A DNA stretch of 64,000 nucleotides. It comes from Acarospora socialis. Taxonomy: Eukaryota; Ascomycota; Lecanoromycetes; Acarosporales; Acarosporaceae. The notes below the pieces were generated by a model. That model searched no databases. It was not told the DNA's origin and saw only the letters and a list, made by a program, of their open reading frames with translations. The stretch spans positions 2,170,001 through 2,234,000 of the forward strand of contig JAMYGW020000002.1 of NCBI GenBank assembly GCA_025617375.2. Direction: 5' to 3'. Shown here in pieces: positions 1 through 13,438 of this stretch. Each line of letters opens with the position of its first letter. Position 1 is the stretch's first letter. Made by a program: the position numbers and the translations under genes.

Positions 1-203
1 TTGTTTTAGTTAGTACTAGTATCAGAAGTTATCTACTGTCTTTATGTTTTGTATAACTGTAACAATTAGACACAAAAAAACACTCATGTCAATCACAATC
101 AAGATAATCAACTCATATTGACTGCAGTCAACTTCAACAATATATATTCACTAAATAGACAGTATAGCACAAGTATTCTTTAGATCTTTCACTAAATTCA
201 ATA
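1..203 (+). repeat. 5' LTR of E1 (right part; start lies outside the window)
   Basis: This stretch matches the E1 3' LTR at 24,011-24,245 and, in reverse, the LTRs at 24,990-25,216 and 57,908-58,140. Shared blocks include TTAGTTAGTACTAGT and TTTCACTAAATTCAATA. By comparison with the complete copies, roughly 30 bp of the LTR lies to the left of position 1. Confidence 0.88.
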
Positions 204-215
204 AATTATAAGCTC
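201..215 (+). promoter_or_regulatory. Likely copia primer-binding site (half-tRNA type)
   Basis: The bases directly after the LTR read AATTATAAGCTC here and GATTATGAGCTTAAG in copy K (minus strand, 57,895-57,909). They resemble GGTTATGAGCCC, the complement of the anticodon stem-loop of initiator tRNA-Met, with only G-to-A and C-to-T differences. Drosophila copia is known to be primed from a half initiator tRNA at this same internal site. The assignment is an inference from similarity. Confidence 0.5.
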
Positions 216-284
216 AAATTAGCAAGAAACTTCTTAGAGAAAGTGCATACTTTTAGTGTCTTGACAGCTTTATTATGAGACTTA

Positions 285-430
285 AATGATTAAGCAAAAC
301 AAACACTCTCAACACTCAATACAGAGCTTAAAAATTTAAATAAAACAAAACTTTCAACAACTTAATACAGAGCTCAAACAATTGAGCAAAACAAGCATAT
401 ATTCTCAACAATTTACTACAAGTCAACAAA
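285..430 (+). repeat. About 46-bp tandem repeat in the copia leader
   Basis: Successive units share CAATACAGAGCT and GAGCAAAACAA and recur at a spacing of about 46 bp, with roughly two and a half units. The same array is present in reverse in copy K near 51,000-51,150, so it belongs to the element and not to its target site. The untranslated leader position suggests a structural or regulatory role. No function can be assigned. Confidence 0.6.
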
Positions 431-3400
431 ATAAATAAACATCTATCTACTGTCTTTATTAAAGAAAGACATTTAACACATTTTTTCTTTATCTTATTCA
501 CTTATTATATTCTGATTCACTAATTATATTCTTATTATTATTTTTTATATTATGTGTCAACTATCATCACAAACTACATTATAAACTTTGACAACTTTTT
601 CACAAAGCAACAACTCATCTCAGTTCTTACTTGAGAGAACTGTAATCAATGATTCATTTTTATAAATAAATGACTGATAAATGAATATTTATAATTTATC
701 ATTGAAATCTTCATCATCAACACATCTGTCAGCAGTTTCTTCTTTTTTTTAAGTAATTTTGACTTCAAAAGTCAGAAGATCAACATTAAAATTTTATATT
801 GATTTATTATTTATATCAGTGCAGATAATTAAGAATACTTAACAGACAAAATTAATATAAAAAATGTTTGAAATACTCTGAAATTTAAGTACAAAAAGAA
901 GCTGCAGACTACTGAAAAACAATATTTGATGAAGTTCATTGAATATAAAATGTCAGTGAATATATTCATTAATGAAATATAAACTCATCTCAACAAGCTT
1001 GACAGAAAGATTGCTGCAACTCAATTTAATATAACTAATTTGTTCAAACTAAAGCAGCAGTTTCAGATACTACTTCAGATACTGTTGAAGAATTATATAA
1101 TGATTTATAATGTAATTAATATTTAAAATATTTTAAACATCAAAAAAAATCTACAGAAACTTCAGAAGAAGAAAATACAGCTAAAAACTGCAAAAATTGT
1201 TATATAAGCAGATTAACACAAAAAAGAGTGAGATTCAGCACATTCATATATTCACAATATAAAATATCATTATTAAAGATCTTCAAGCTTTAATAACAAT
1301 CATTTTCTTTATTAAAAGCAATTTAAATGTCTTCTGTGCAACAATACTTATTATGTTTAAGATTGTAAATATTTTTTCTCTGTTCATAAACATGTTAAGT
1401 TAAAGAAGTGAGTTAACTTAATTATAATCAAATCAATCATAAAATTAATTAAGTTGACTACAGACAACTTGCATTAACATAAAGACAAGTCAGAGTTTAA
1501 ATACAAAAAAAAAGCATAAAACTTTTAATATAAAGACAGAGATCAAGAAAGATAACAACTTATTTTCATTGAAATTTAACATGAAGAAGAAAATTAATGA
1601 AGAAATTACTGTCTTATTTAAAGAAACTGAACATCTTATAAATAATTTTAAATGAGTTACTGACTTTGAATCTTTATCATACATAACTAATTAACTTTAA
1701 CTCTTCAGTAGTTCTCTAATACACATAAGACATTGATGAATTAAAATTATAAAAAAATAATTATACTTTTATTATTATAAAGTAACAGTCATACAGAATG
1801 AATCTGAAAACTTTGTTGATTTAAGTTTTACATTTTATATATTTAAACTTGAGATCAATCTTCTGTCAGAAAAGTGAATGTGTAAGATGAAACTGTATAA
1901 TTATTTTGATCAACACAATTTCTATATGCAAAATAAACATAATAACATTATGATAGAAGCATCTGAGCAAGATGATGTTTATATAGTTAAATACATTGCA
2001 AAAAGTTTAAACAAATTTGCTCTAATGACTGTTATACACATATTATTCAATTCAGAAATTATTCTTTTAGTTACAATACTGAATGCAAATTCACAGATTC
2101 AGATTTACAAGTTTTAACTGTAAATTGTGTCATAGACTTCACTGAAACTGTGTTCTTGAATGAAAAAATTAAAATTTACAAGTTGTAACATCAGCAATTC
2201 ACTAATCTTAACTTTACAAAGCTCTGCAATTTTCACAAGATTATAACTTTTAAGAAGTTAATTTTTATTGCTGAGAACAAGAAGAATATATGTGAGATTT
2301 GTGCTAACATTAAGTTTGTTAATCAGCAAAAACACACTGTGAGTAAGCAAAAAATCAACATTCTTGTTTTAATCTTTATTAATATATGTAATTTTCTGTC
2401 TCTATTATTTACTGAATTTCAGTACTTTCTGAAGATTGTGAATAATCATTTGCAAAAAACATGAATTATATCACTGAAGCATCATGACAACACTTCACAG
2501 AAACTGCAAAAGTAACAATTAAAAGTTGAGCTTTTGTTATGATTATACTTTAGTTTATTTACTTAGATCTTATATATATTTCACACAGTAACTAGAGTAA
2601 AACAACAACAGACTTACACTTATACTCTTGATCTAGATAGTTACAACTTCAGTTTACATACTATTTACTATATGACATTGAGCTCAGTAGAACACTACTG
2701 AGAACTTAACTTCTCATCATGAGTATTGCACTTCTGACAGCTTCAGAGCAACACAAAAGTTCTGACTGTATAAAGTAATAATGTCACTGAGTTCAGAATT
2801 ACTTTTAATGATTGATGCAAGTTTTTTAACATCATACTGCAATACACTATGTTTTACATGTTCATTCAGAACAGTATTGTCAAAAAAGTAATTTGAATTA
2901 CTGAAAACTCAGTGCACACAATAATTAAAGAAACTGAACTTTTAATAAAATTTTAAATGAAGACAGCATGAACAGATGTTTATTTTTGCAATTAAACAAC
3001 AACTGATTTTTTAATTAACAACAAGCAAACAACTTTGAAAGAGACTTTTATTGATGAGAAATTATTCATTGATTACATTCATATGTAAAAATGCAAATAC
3101 TACATCTACATTGATCTCAAATCTCTGCTGAAAGACAGACAGAATAAGTTTATGAATTGAAAATGAATAAAAATCTTTATGAACTATGTAAAAAAAATCA
3201 CAAAGCAGTATCTGCTTTAAGTTTCAGATCTTAAGCAAGTCATTAAAAATTATGCTGTTAAGTTCACTGAGAATGAAAAGAAAAACAGTATTGATTTTAA
3301 GCTGTAAAAATAAACATTAAACACTCTGTTGAAGTGAAGATCAGTTGAACACTCATAAAAGAAAATAATTACTGTGAAATTCACAAAGAAAACAACAGAC

Positions 3401-4500
3401 AATGCAGACTCATCTACACTCATAATTTCATCAAAATTATTTGCAAACAACATTGACTCAGCTTATAGATCTGAATTCATAAGTTTAAACAGTGAAAAAA
3501 TGTCAAAATTAACTGCAGTCAATCTCAACACATCTGTGTTAAACATCAGTGCAGTAAATAAATTGACTGTGATTAATTTAAACAGATTATAGACAAATGA
3601 ATAAAGTGAGATTAAGTAATTTTTACATGTTAAGATTCTCATCAATAAAGCAGACAAATCAGTAGAGAACATTTTGACTGAGAAAGTCAGAATATTTTTG
3701 TGTGTTGAAATTTTAAAGAGAAAGTGAGACAATAACAACAATGAGCAAAACTTAAATGAGTTCTTGTTCAAAATATCAAAAACCATGTTGATATTAATTA
3801 TTTTCACAGCAGATAAAGAAAATTATAATAACATTAAATTTAACATTTTTACTTTTATTATCTATGTTGAAGCAGTGAGAGATTCAATTTGAAAAAAGAT
3901 GTAAAAAAATGTCATTCATGTAAAATTAACAGTCTTGACAGCAAATGAAATCTGAGAAGAAGTTGTGTTGTCAAAGAATGCAAATATTATAATAAACAAA
4001 TAAATATTTAAGTTCAAGCTGAACACTGATGAATTTCTGAACAAATTTGAAATAAAAGTTGTGATAAGAGAAATTTCTTAAATGTATAACATTGATTATA
4101 AAAACATCTTTTTTTTCATATTAAGTTCAATATTTTTTGAATTTTTTTAATCATCATTGCACTTAAGAATTTGAAGTGTCATCAGATAAATGTCAACAAT
4201 ATTTTCACAAAATTTTTTCTCAAAAAAATTATCTACATAACAGTTTCTCTTAAAATCAAAGTTGCATTTAATTGTACATTACACATACTGCACAGTCTTT
4301 ATAATTTTAAGCAGATCACACAAAATTAATATAAGCAATATGTTAATAAACTAAAGAAATTATACTTTCATCAAAGTAATGAAGATTCTTGTTTTTTAAT
4401 TCACAGTATTAAAAGAATTATGCTGCTTCTTTATGTAAATGACATCATTGTGACTTCAGTAAATCTATTACATATTTTCTGATTTAAGTAAGTTCTTACT

Positions 4501-4852
4501 TGTTATGATCAAGTCAGAATGAGCTTAGAACAAACTGATGCATACATGTGAAAGACATATATTTAGAAAATATTTAGACAGCAGTCATGTGATATCTCAA
4601 CATGCTTGACAGCAAGCTTGACAAGCAAGCTCAACAGATTGCATGAGTAAGTCATCTTAATGAACTCAACAGTGAGGTCAGCAAGCAGACTCAGTATATA
4701 GTCACAATTATTTCTCTTATAAAAAAAATCATGTTCAACTTAAATAATCATCTAAGAGTTAAAGATCAGAACTGTTTCAGACCAGTTATTATATCAATAA
4801 GCACAAATTCTTAGTTCTACATACTCAAGAAAGCTTAGATTAGAATGTTACA
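4501..4852 (+). repeat. 5' LTR of A (352 bp)
   Basis: It begins TGTTATGATC and ends GAATGTTACA (TG...CA). A TATATAG box lies near 4,695-4,701, followed about 35 bp later by ATGTTCAACT, which is complementary to the sequence just inside the LTR. The length equals that of the 3' LTR. Confidence 0.95.
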
Positions 4853-4864
4853 CTTTGAACACTC
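4731..4864 (+). promoter_or_regulatory. Likely self-priming pair of the gypsy family (A)
   Basis: TTGAACAC sits directly inside the LTR at 4,855-4,862. Its near reverse complement ATGTTCAA lies in the LTR at 4,731-4,738, about 35 bp downstream of the TATATAG box, where a transcript start is expected. No TGG-type tRNA primer site follows the LTR. This resembles the Tf1/sushi arrangement, in which the mRNA 5' end anneals to its own primer site. The role is inferred. Confidence 0.45.
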
Positions 4865-7800
4865 TTACAATATAATGAGTATGATGTCTGACACACAGAA
4901 GAACATCTCAATCTTGTTTTTGAGATAAGTTCAGACAAACTCATCTCTATCATTTACTTCAGATAGAATAATGACACAATCAGTGATAATATCAGTTCAG
5001 ACAATATAACTACTTCTGAGTGCACTCAAGATACAGATATTAAATATCTTTGATGAAGAATGAGAAAAACTGCAAGTCTTTGTGGCAAAGCTCAATCTAT
5101 ATATTGAATTCAATCAACTGAAGTTTTAGATCAATCAGAAGAAAACATTGTTTGTGATGATCTATCTTGTGAATGCAGTCTTTGATTGAGTTGACTTCAA
5201 GCTGCATGAGTTCTTAGAAAAGAAGTACAAGAAGTGCAATGCTGACACAGAGTCTATGTTCAATGACTATTCTTAATTTAAGAAAAAACTCAGAAAAGTC
5301 TTCAGAGTGATTGATGAAGAGAGAGCAGCAGAGAAATAAGTTCATATCTTGTGACAGAGTGAATTGACAGCAGTGTACATTACAGAATTTCAGCAATTAG
5401 TGATACTTATTAGATGAAACAATGAAGCACTCATCTATCAGTACTATTGTGAGTTGAGAAAGTTCATTAAAGACAAAATAACTCAAGCAAAATGATCAGA
5501 CAATCTTCAGAGAATGATCAATCTGAGTATTAGTATTGATAGTCATCAATGAAAACAACAAATGAAACAAAAAGAATATTGAATGCCATCTATGATAGAA
5601 GGTCAAGAAAAAAGCTCTTGACTGTGAATTAAGCAATATGTTTCATTGATAAGACATAGAAGAACAAACTCTATAAATCTCAATGCAATTGAGAAGCATT
5701 ATCAGAAGTCATGAAAGACTAAATGAATGAAGTATGAACATTAGTCAGAGTAGTTCACTAAGTCTTAGATGACACTGTGAAACAAGATGTGAATGTATTA
5801 CAACTGTGAAAAATCTGAACATCTTGCTCAAGAATGCAATAGATCTTGAATGAAAGAAAAAAATGTTGCAGTGACAGTCAAGAAGAATACACACATAGTG
5901 CATGACATTCTCAGCTGAACAGTCTGTTACAATGACATATGCAGAGTACACATGAGCACAAAAGACAGAGTCAAATGATATTCACAGAAGTCTAGAAAAA
6001 AAGACAAAAACAAATGCAATAAATCAGTCTACAAAAGAGAATTAGCTATTCTTATCAAGAAAAGAATTCTTGATGCTGAGAAAGAAGACAATGCTCTTGA
6101 AGATGACATTGAAGAAACTGATGATCATGAATTTCAGATTGATGAATCTTGAATATTTTTTAATAGCAATACACTCACAAAAGAAAGTTTGAACAATGTT
6201 GAGGCAGAACTCTCAAGAAAGTATCAAGTGAAAATCAAAAAGAATCTAAGTGCTCAAAGAAAAATGACATCAGATTACAATATGATACAGAAGAAAAAGC
6301 AAGAGACTTGAAATCAGAAAGCAGAAATATGCAAGAAATTTGATGATCTAATGAGAAACATACAAATGATCATGAAGAAATCAATGTCAGAACTTCTTGT
6401 GTGAAAAATTAAGAGTTACAAAGTCAAGATACACTTATCTGAAGAGTATATCATGCAGAATGAAGACAGATGAATCTTCAGTGAAGAATATATATCACTG
6501 AAATTTCTACAAAGAGTAAGAGTCTTTGAGAGTCAGTTGCAGATGAAGTACAATCAGTATGAACTCTGACTACACTTAAAGAGACACATTGAGCAGTACA
6601 GTCTAAAGTATATGAATCTCATGATCAGAAGAAAACTCAAATGATTTAAAGAGCTTTGAAGATGAGCTGAACAATCAAGTGAGTCAAAAAACAAAAAGTT
6701 TTCTCAACAAGACTAGAGAATAAAGAGCTAGTGATGTCTCAAAGACAAGACAATGATCATTAAATATGAATCAAGATCATAATCAATGAACATTATGTCA
6801 ACACATTGATGAATTCTGAAGCAAACATTAACATTATGAATCAAAAAACAGTCAATATGTTAGAACTAGAGATATGGTGAGTGTGCTGTTCATTCAACAT
6901 ACAAATGACAAATGAAGTCATTGAAAGAATCAATGAGAAAATCTGTGTGAAAGTCTTGATTCTTGAAAACTCACAAGAGATTATGTTTGATGTTATGAAA
7001 TTGATTGAATACAACACAGTGCTAGAAATGCTCTGATTATGCAAAAGAAATTCAAAGATTGACTGAGTTACAAAAGAAATATGTGCAATCAAAAACACAT
7101 ACAAGATTTTCAAACAACCAGAAATGAGCTTACCAGAGTATAAGTCATGAGATCACAAAATATCACTATTGAATGAGAAGCAACTTAAGTGAATATCATT
7201 ATACTCAATGAGCAAAAACCAGCTCAAGAAAGTTAGAACTTATCTTGACAAGAATCTCAAGAAAGAATTTATCAAATCATTAAAATCATCAACAGAATAT
7301 TCAATTCTGTTTGTATCAAAGAAGAATGACAAAAAATAACTATGTGTTGATTACAGATAACTCAATGAGATAACTTATTGAGATAGTTATTCTCTATCAT
7401 TAATAGAAGAATTGCAAGATCAATTGAGCAAGACTAAGTGATTCATGAGCTTAGATCTTAAGAACACCTACTATCAAGTTAGAATGAAAGAAGATGAAGA
7501 ATGAAAAACAGCATTTTGAATGAGATATGAACACTATGAGTATACTGTCATGTCATTTAAATTAAAAAATGCATCAGTCATCTTTCAGAGATTGATCAAT
7601 GATATATTGAAAGAATATCTCAATGATTTTATGATCACATATCTTGATAATATTCTAATATACTCAAAAGATCTTGAGAAACATCACAGACACATGTGCA
7701 AGATATTAGCAAAGTTTAACAAGAGAGTCTTGTACATGAAAAAATCAAAAAGCAGATTCAAAATCAAGAAAGTTGAGTTTCTAGACTATGTGATTCAATC

Positions 7801-9803
7801 TAAACAAATTAAGAAGAATTCAAAAAAGACAGAAGCAGTCAGAAACTGATTAACATCAAAATGAATCAAGAAAGTACAGATCTTTCTAGAATTAACAAAC
7901 TATTATTGAAAGTTTGTATTAAACTATGTAAGAATTGCAGAATCACTGACACATTTGATGCACAAAAGCAAAGAATAACATTGAGATCAGAAGCAGAAGA
8001 ATGCATTTCATGTATTAAAGAAAAGTTTTAGTGAAACAGCACATCTGAGAATACTCAATTCAGCATGCAAAAAAACACTGAAAACTGATGCTTCAAATTT
8101 CACAATGAAAGCATGTTTGTATCAGATTGAAAATGAACAGCAGAGATTTGTAACATATCAATTTAGAAAGTTATCAGAATCTGAGAAAAGATATGAGATT
8201 CATGATAAGAAACTTCTTGCAATAGTTAAAGCACTACAAGACTGAAGATCTTATCTTACAAAGATAAGCAAGTCAATTCAAATCTACACAGATCACAAGA
8301 ATCTGAGAAACTTTGCAACAACAAAACAACTCAATCAATGACAGATTTGTTGAGCAGAGCAGTTAGCAGATTATTAATTTCAAATTCATTATAAAAAAAA
8401 TAATGAGAATGATGAAGCAGATGTCTTAAGTAGACAACTCAATCATGAAGATGTACAGACAATACATGCTAAAATTCTAAGCAAAAATGACAGAAAAGTT
8501 CTCACAAAAGACTTAGCAGCAACATACAAGATGAAGCAAGCTTTCTTAACAGACAAAAAACTCATTGAAATGTGTCACTACAGCAGAACTGATGAACATT
8601 TAAAAATCAAATACACTGAGAATTTAGTGCAGAGAAGACACAACATTAGCAATTTTAGAAATTGAGTCATCAAAATGATCACTGTGTATGACTCATGTCA
8701 AAGAAACAAGATCAATTAAGATAAACAATACAATGAAACAACACAACTAGACACATTAAATGCATCATGAAAGTCAGTTATTATGAACTTCATTATGAAG
8801 CTATCATTGTCAAAGAACTCAGCATGAAAAATAAGATTCAACAGTATATTAATCATAGTGAATAGATTGATCAAGTACACAATGTTTATTTCATTCAAAG
8901 AAACTGCAACAACATCAGTATTGACATACATCATACTACAAGAATTGATTAACAATCATAGACTATCAAAGAAATTTATCACAGACAGAGACAAACTGTT
9001 TTTAAGCAAATTTTGAAAAATGCTCACAGCAGAACTCAAGATAAAACACAAAATATTGATGACATATCACTCACAGACAGACAGACAAAGCAAATGAATG
9101 AATCAGACAGTAAAAACATACTTGAGACACTATGTCAACAAGAGTCAGAACAACTAAGTATAACTGTTGTCAACAGCATAGTTTGCATACAACAATGCAA
9201 GAAATGAGATCATGAAAGAGACATCTTTCAATGTGAACTATGACTACAACTCAAAGATATGATGAAATCTCAAAGAACATGAATCACAGAGTCAAAAAGT
9301 GATTTTAGATATCACTCAAATGAAGAAACTGCATCAAGATCTAACAAGATAAATTGAACAGCAGACAGAACAAATGACAGAAACAAAATCATTTGAAGAA
9401 GAAGACAAGATATACTTAAGAACAAACAATATAAAGACTAAAGAGAGAAGCAAGAAGCTAAAAAACAAGAATATAGAATTATTCAGAATCATATAAAACA
9501 TCAAAGAATTAAGTTATGAGCTAGACTTACTCAAGAAAATGAGAATACACTCAATATTTCATGCATTCATGTTACAACATTGCAATCAATTCATATCACT
9601 TCAAACCACTAAAACACCTGTCAAACTCAAAGAAGAATATAAAGTCAAGAACATTCTAGAGAAGAGAATGATTAGTGAGAAAGTTCATTATTTCATCAAA
9701 TAAAAAGATTATAACATCTCAGAAAATATCTGAGAACTCAAAGAGAATTTCAAGAACTGCATGAGAACACTTCAATGTTTTGAGAAAAAAAGTCAATATT
9801 AGC

Positions 9804-10230
9804 TCAGAAGAATGACAACATCAAGTCAATAAATTGTGACATTGTTTGAGAATCTTCATTCTCAGTTTCATCATTATCACTATCAAGTTCAGCAACAAAA
9901 CAGTCAGTCTTCTGTAAAGCACAGCAATTTATTTGATTCAGTATTTTCTGAAGATGTATGACTTTCAAGAAAAGTGCAGCAAGCTCAGTGTACTTGACTG
10001 TCAATTTGTCATTTGCTTTACTTATTTTCTTTTAAAGCAAAAGACAAGTTCTATTGAGAGACTTTCACAATACACTGATACACAGGTGATCATGACAAGT
10101 ATACTTATTGCATTTCAGTCAAGATTTCATTACAAAACAATTGATGTTGTGACAGACACAATAGTCACAAGAAAATAAAACAAGCATGTCATCAATCTGA
10201 ATTTTCTTTGCAATTCTTAGACAATTTGAA
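9804..10230 (-). other. Conserved antisense Cys-rich frame in element A
   Basis: Between the chromodomain and the 3' LTR, the strand opposite to pol carries a reading frame. Its open part is 9,804-10,004, and its last residues run AELDSDNDETENED before a hydrophobic end. Upstream on the same strand lie further Cys codons. The same acidic tail, with its stop in the same place, appears in the related but divergent element C. The frame is degenerate here. No function is recognised. Confidence 0.55.
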
Positions 10231-10322
10231 TTTTTAGAAAGCATCATCACTGATGATAGACAATGTGAATATTCTCACTTATATAAATTCTAGAGAACTA
10301 GCACCTGAGAAGAAGAAAATAG

Positions 10323-10674
10323 TGTTATGATCAAGTCAGAATGAACTTAAAGTGAACTGATGCATACATGTGAAAGACATATATTCAGAAGATATTTAGA
10401 CAGCAGTCACATGACATCTCAACATGCTCAATGATGAGCTTGACAAGCAAGCTCAATGAGTTGCATGAGTGAGTTACCTCAATGAACTCAATGATGAGAC
10501 CAGTGAGCAGACTCAGTATATAGTCATAATCATTTTTCTTATGAAAAGAATCATGTTCAACTTAAGTAATCATCTAAGAGTTAAAGACCAGAACCATTTC
10601 AGATCAGCTGTTATATCAATAAGCACAAACTCTTAGTTCTACATATTCAAGAAAGCTTAGATTAGAATATTACA
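10323..10674 (+). repeat. 3' LTR of A (352 bp)
   Basis: It pairs with 4,501-4,852 at the same length. It is preceded by a purine-rich stretch (GAGAAGAAGAAAATAG) that fits a polypurine tract, and it is followed directly by the target duplication TTACT. Confidence 0.95.
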
Positions 10675-10679
10675 TTACT

Positions 10680-10793
10680 GAAGTGTTCAAAGTTAAAAAT
10701 TTAAAAGAGACACAGAAAATTCTTAATATTCAGATCACACATGATTACAAAAGAAAAATTTTGCATCTAAATCAAATTCATTATGTAAATAAG
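10680..10793 (+). other. 114-bp island of E1 between insertions A and B
   Basis: This is the only stretch of the outer copia element left between the two gypsy insertions. It aligns in reverse with 26,050-26,200 of copia fragment F, which confirms that A and B each interrupt one continuous copia reverse transcriptase region. Confidence 0.85.
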
Positions 10794-11145
10794 TATTATG
10801 ATCAAGTCAGAATGAACTTAGAGCAGACTGATGCATACTCATGAGAAGTGTATATTTAGAGAATATTTAAACAGCAGTCATGTGATACTTCAATATGCTT
10901 GATGATGAGCTTGATGAGCAAGCTCAATGAGTTGCATAAACAAGTCATCTCAACAAGCTCAACAACAAGATCAGTGAGCAGACTCAGTATATAGTTACAA
11001 TCATTTTTCTTGTGAAAAAAATCATATTCAACTTAAATAACTATCTAAGAGTTAAAGATCAGAATCATTTCAGATCAGTCATTATATCAATAAGCACAAA
11101 TTTTTAATTCTACATATCTGAGAAAGCTCAGATTAGAACATTACA
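10794..11145 (+). repeat. 5' LTR of B (352 bp)
   Basis: Same length and structure as the LTRs of A. It starts TATTATGATC and ends ACATTACA. The terminal dinucleotide is altered from TG to TA, as expected from C-to-T type mutation of the opposite strand. Confidence 0.93.
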
Positions 11146-13120
11146 CTTTGAATACTCTTACAATATAACAAGTATGATGTCTGACACACAGAAAAACATC
11201 TCAATCTTATTTTTGAAATAAGTTCAGACAAACTCATCTTTATCATTTACTTCAAATAGAATGACAGCATAATCAGTGATGATGTCAGCTCAGATAATAC
11301 AACTATCTCTGAGTGCATCTAAAATACAGATATTGAATATTTTTGATGAAGAATGAGAAAAGTTGCAAGTCTTTGTGATTAAACTTGATCTGTACATTGA
11401 ATTCAATCAACTGAAGTTTCAAATTGATCAAGAAAAGACACTGTTTGCAATGATCTATCTTGTAAATGCAGTCTTTAATTGAGTTAATCTCAAGCTGTAT
11501 AAGTTTTTAGAGAAGAGATACAAAGAATGCAACACAGATGTGAAGTCTATGTTTAATGACTATGCATGATTTAAGAAAAAGTTAAGAAAAGTCTTCAAGA
11601 TAATTGATGAAGAGAAAGCAGCAAAGAAATAAGTTTACATCTTGCAACAGAGTAAATCAGCAGCAATATACATCACAGAGTTTCAGTGATTAGCAATACT
11701 TATCAGATAAAATGATGAAGCACTCATTTATCAGTATTATTGTGAATTAAGAAAGTTCATCAAAGACAAAATAGTCTGAGCAGAACAATCAGACAATCTT
11801 CAGAGAAAAATTAATTTGAGTATTAATATTGATAGTCATCAGTAAGAACAACAGATGAAATAAAAAGAATATTGAATGTCATCTATAATAAAAGATCAAG
11901 AAGAAAGCTTCTGACTGTGAATTAAGCAATATATTTTATCAATAAGACATAGAGAGACAGACTCTATAAATCTTAATATAATTGAGAAGTGCTGTCAGAA
12001 GTCATGAAAGACTAAATGAATAAAGTATGAACATCAGTCAGAGTGATTCACTAAGTCTCAGATAACATCACAAAACAAAATATAAATGTATTACAACTGC
12101 AGAAAATCTGAACATCTTGTCTGAGAGTGTAACAGATCTTGAATGAAAAGAAAAAATATTGCAGTGACAGTCAAGAAAAATACATGTATAATGCACAATA
12201 TTCTCAGCTGAACAATCTGCTACAATGACATGTGTAAAGTACACATGAACACAAAAAATAAAGTCAAATGATATTCTCAAAAGCTGTACAGCAAAGATAT
12301 CAGAGACAGACATAACACAATAAATTGATCAAATTATGAGAAAGAATTAGTTATTCTTACAAAAGAACATATCAAGAAAAATATTCTTAATGCTGAGATC
12401 AAAGAGACTGATACTCAAGAAACTCAGATAGAAAAAAACTACAGTGATAGCATCTGACAAGCACTGAATTTGAATGTAAATCAAAAAGAAATCAATGAAT
12501 AAGAAGTCAATATAAGACTGAAGACAGCATATCAGCACTTTGAGAATCAATGCTGAGTGTTAAAGAACAAAAAGCTTCAATTCAAGAAGTAAGAGCTTGA
12601 GCAAGAGATGCAAGCTTGAAAATGAAAAGCATAATACAAGAGTATGAAAGAACAAAAGACATATGATCAGTTAAAAGAGCTGATGATAGCTGTTAAAGAT
12701 GAATATCTCAACAGTAATGATGCAGTATTGTCAAAATCTCTTGTTTAAAAAACAAAGAGTCACAAAATTGAAATACACTTATCTGAAGAATATATCACAC
12801 AAAATAGAGACAGATGAATCTTCAGTGAAGAATATATATCATTTGAATTTCTGCAAAGAGTAAAAGTCTTTGAGAGTCAGTTGCAGATGAAGTACAATCA
12901 GTATGAACTCTGACTACATCTGAAAAGATATATTGAGCAGCACAGTCTAAAATATGCAAATTTTATGATCAAAAAAGAATCAAAGTGATTTTAAGAACTC
13001 TGAAGATGAGCTGAACAATTAAGTGAGTCAAAAAATGAAGAGCTTTCTTGACAAGATTAAAGAATAAGAAGCTAGTGATGTCTCAAAGACAAAATAATGA
13101 TCATTGAATATGAATCAAGA

Positions 13121-13438
13121 TGTTATGACCATATTCTAGAAAGAAACAGTGAGATGAGAAGTACATCTGAGGTGGTGTAACTTCAAGCACAAAATGATAA
13201 AACACCAAGCATTTTCTTGTGAACATGTGCCTGAAAACACATCAGAACACTGAAACATCAAGTGTGTCAGTGTGTCTGTTTCTATATAGTAGGATTGATT
13301 TTCTTATGAAATTGATTGTGTTCAACTCATCTAGTTACACAATACAAAGCTACTGTTTACCTAGAATCTTTGGATCTTTATATCACAAAGCACAAAATCT
13401 TAGCTCTATAACCAAGGAATCTCAGTTGGAATGTAACA
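13121..13438 (+). repeat. 5' LTR of C (318 bp)
   Basis: It runs from TGTTATGACC to GAATGTAACA. TATATAG is at 13,283-13,289, and GTGTTCAA at 13,318-13,325 is an exact reverse complement of TTGAACAC at 13,441-13,448 just inside the LTR, consistent with self-priming. Confidence 0.95.

Larger units (their letters stand above)
4501..10674 (+). mobile_element. A: Ty3/Gypsy chromovirus, near full length, fossil
   Basis: The element has two 352-bp LTRs and a perfect 5-bp target duplication TTACT (4,496-4,500 and 10,675-10,679). It is inserted in the copia RT region of E1. Parts in order: gag (about 4,880-6,200, zinc knuckle near 5,800-5,840), protease (DSGA-like motif near 6,815), reverse transcriptase (about 7,200-7,850, YLDDILIYS-type motif near 7,640-7,675), RNase H (about 8,050-8,420), integrase with an HHCC-type zinc region (about 8,570-8,710) and core to about 9,600, then a chromodomain (about 9,640-9,790). 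RNase H before integrase defines the Gypsy order, and the chromodomain places it with the chromoviruses. It is broken many times by C-to-T type changes. The longest open stretch covers part of RT (7,520-7,849). Confidence 0.95.

Noticed and set aside
8716-8955. Protein-coding genes on the strand opposite to integrase (same frame also at 17,216, 21,000, 45,610 and 55,846)
   Set aside because: The recurring frame with LINSCSM... is the antisense of the conserved integrase core in each gypsy copy. Its recurrence reflects conservation of the sense strand.
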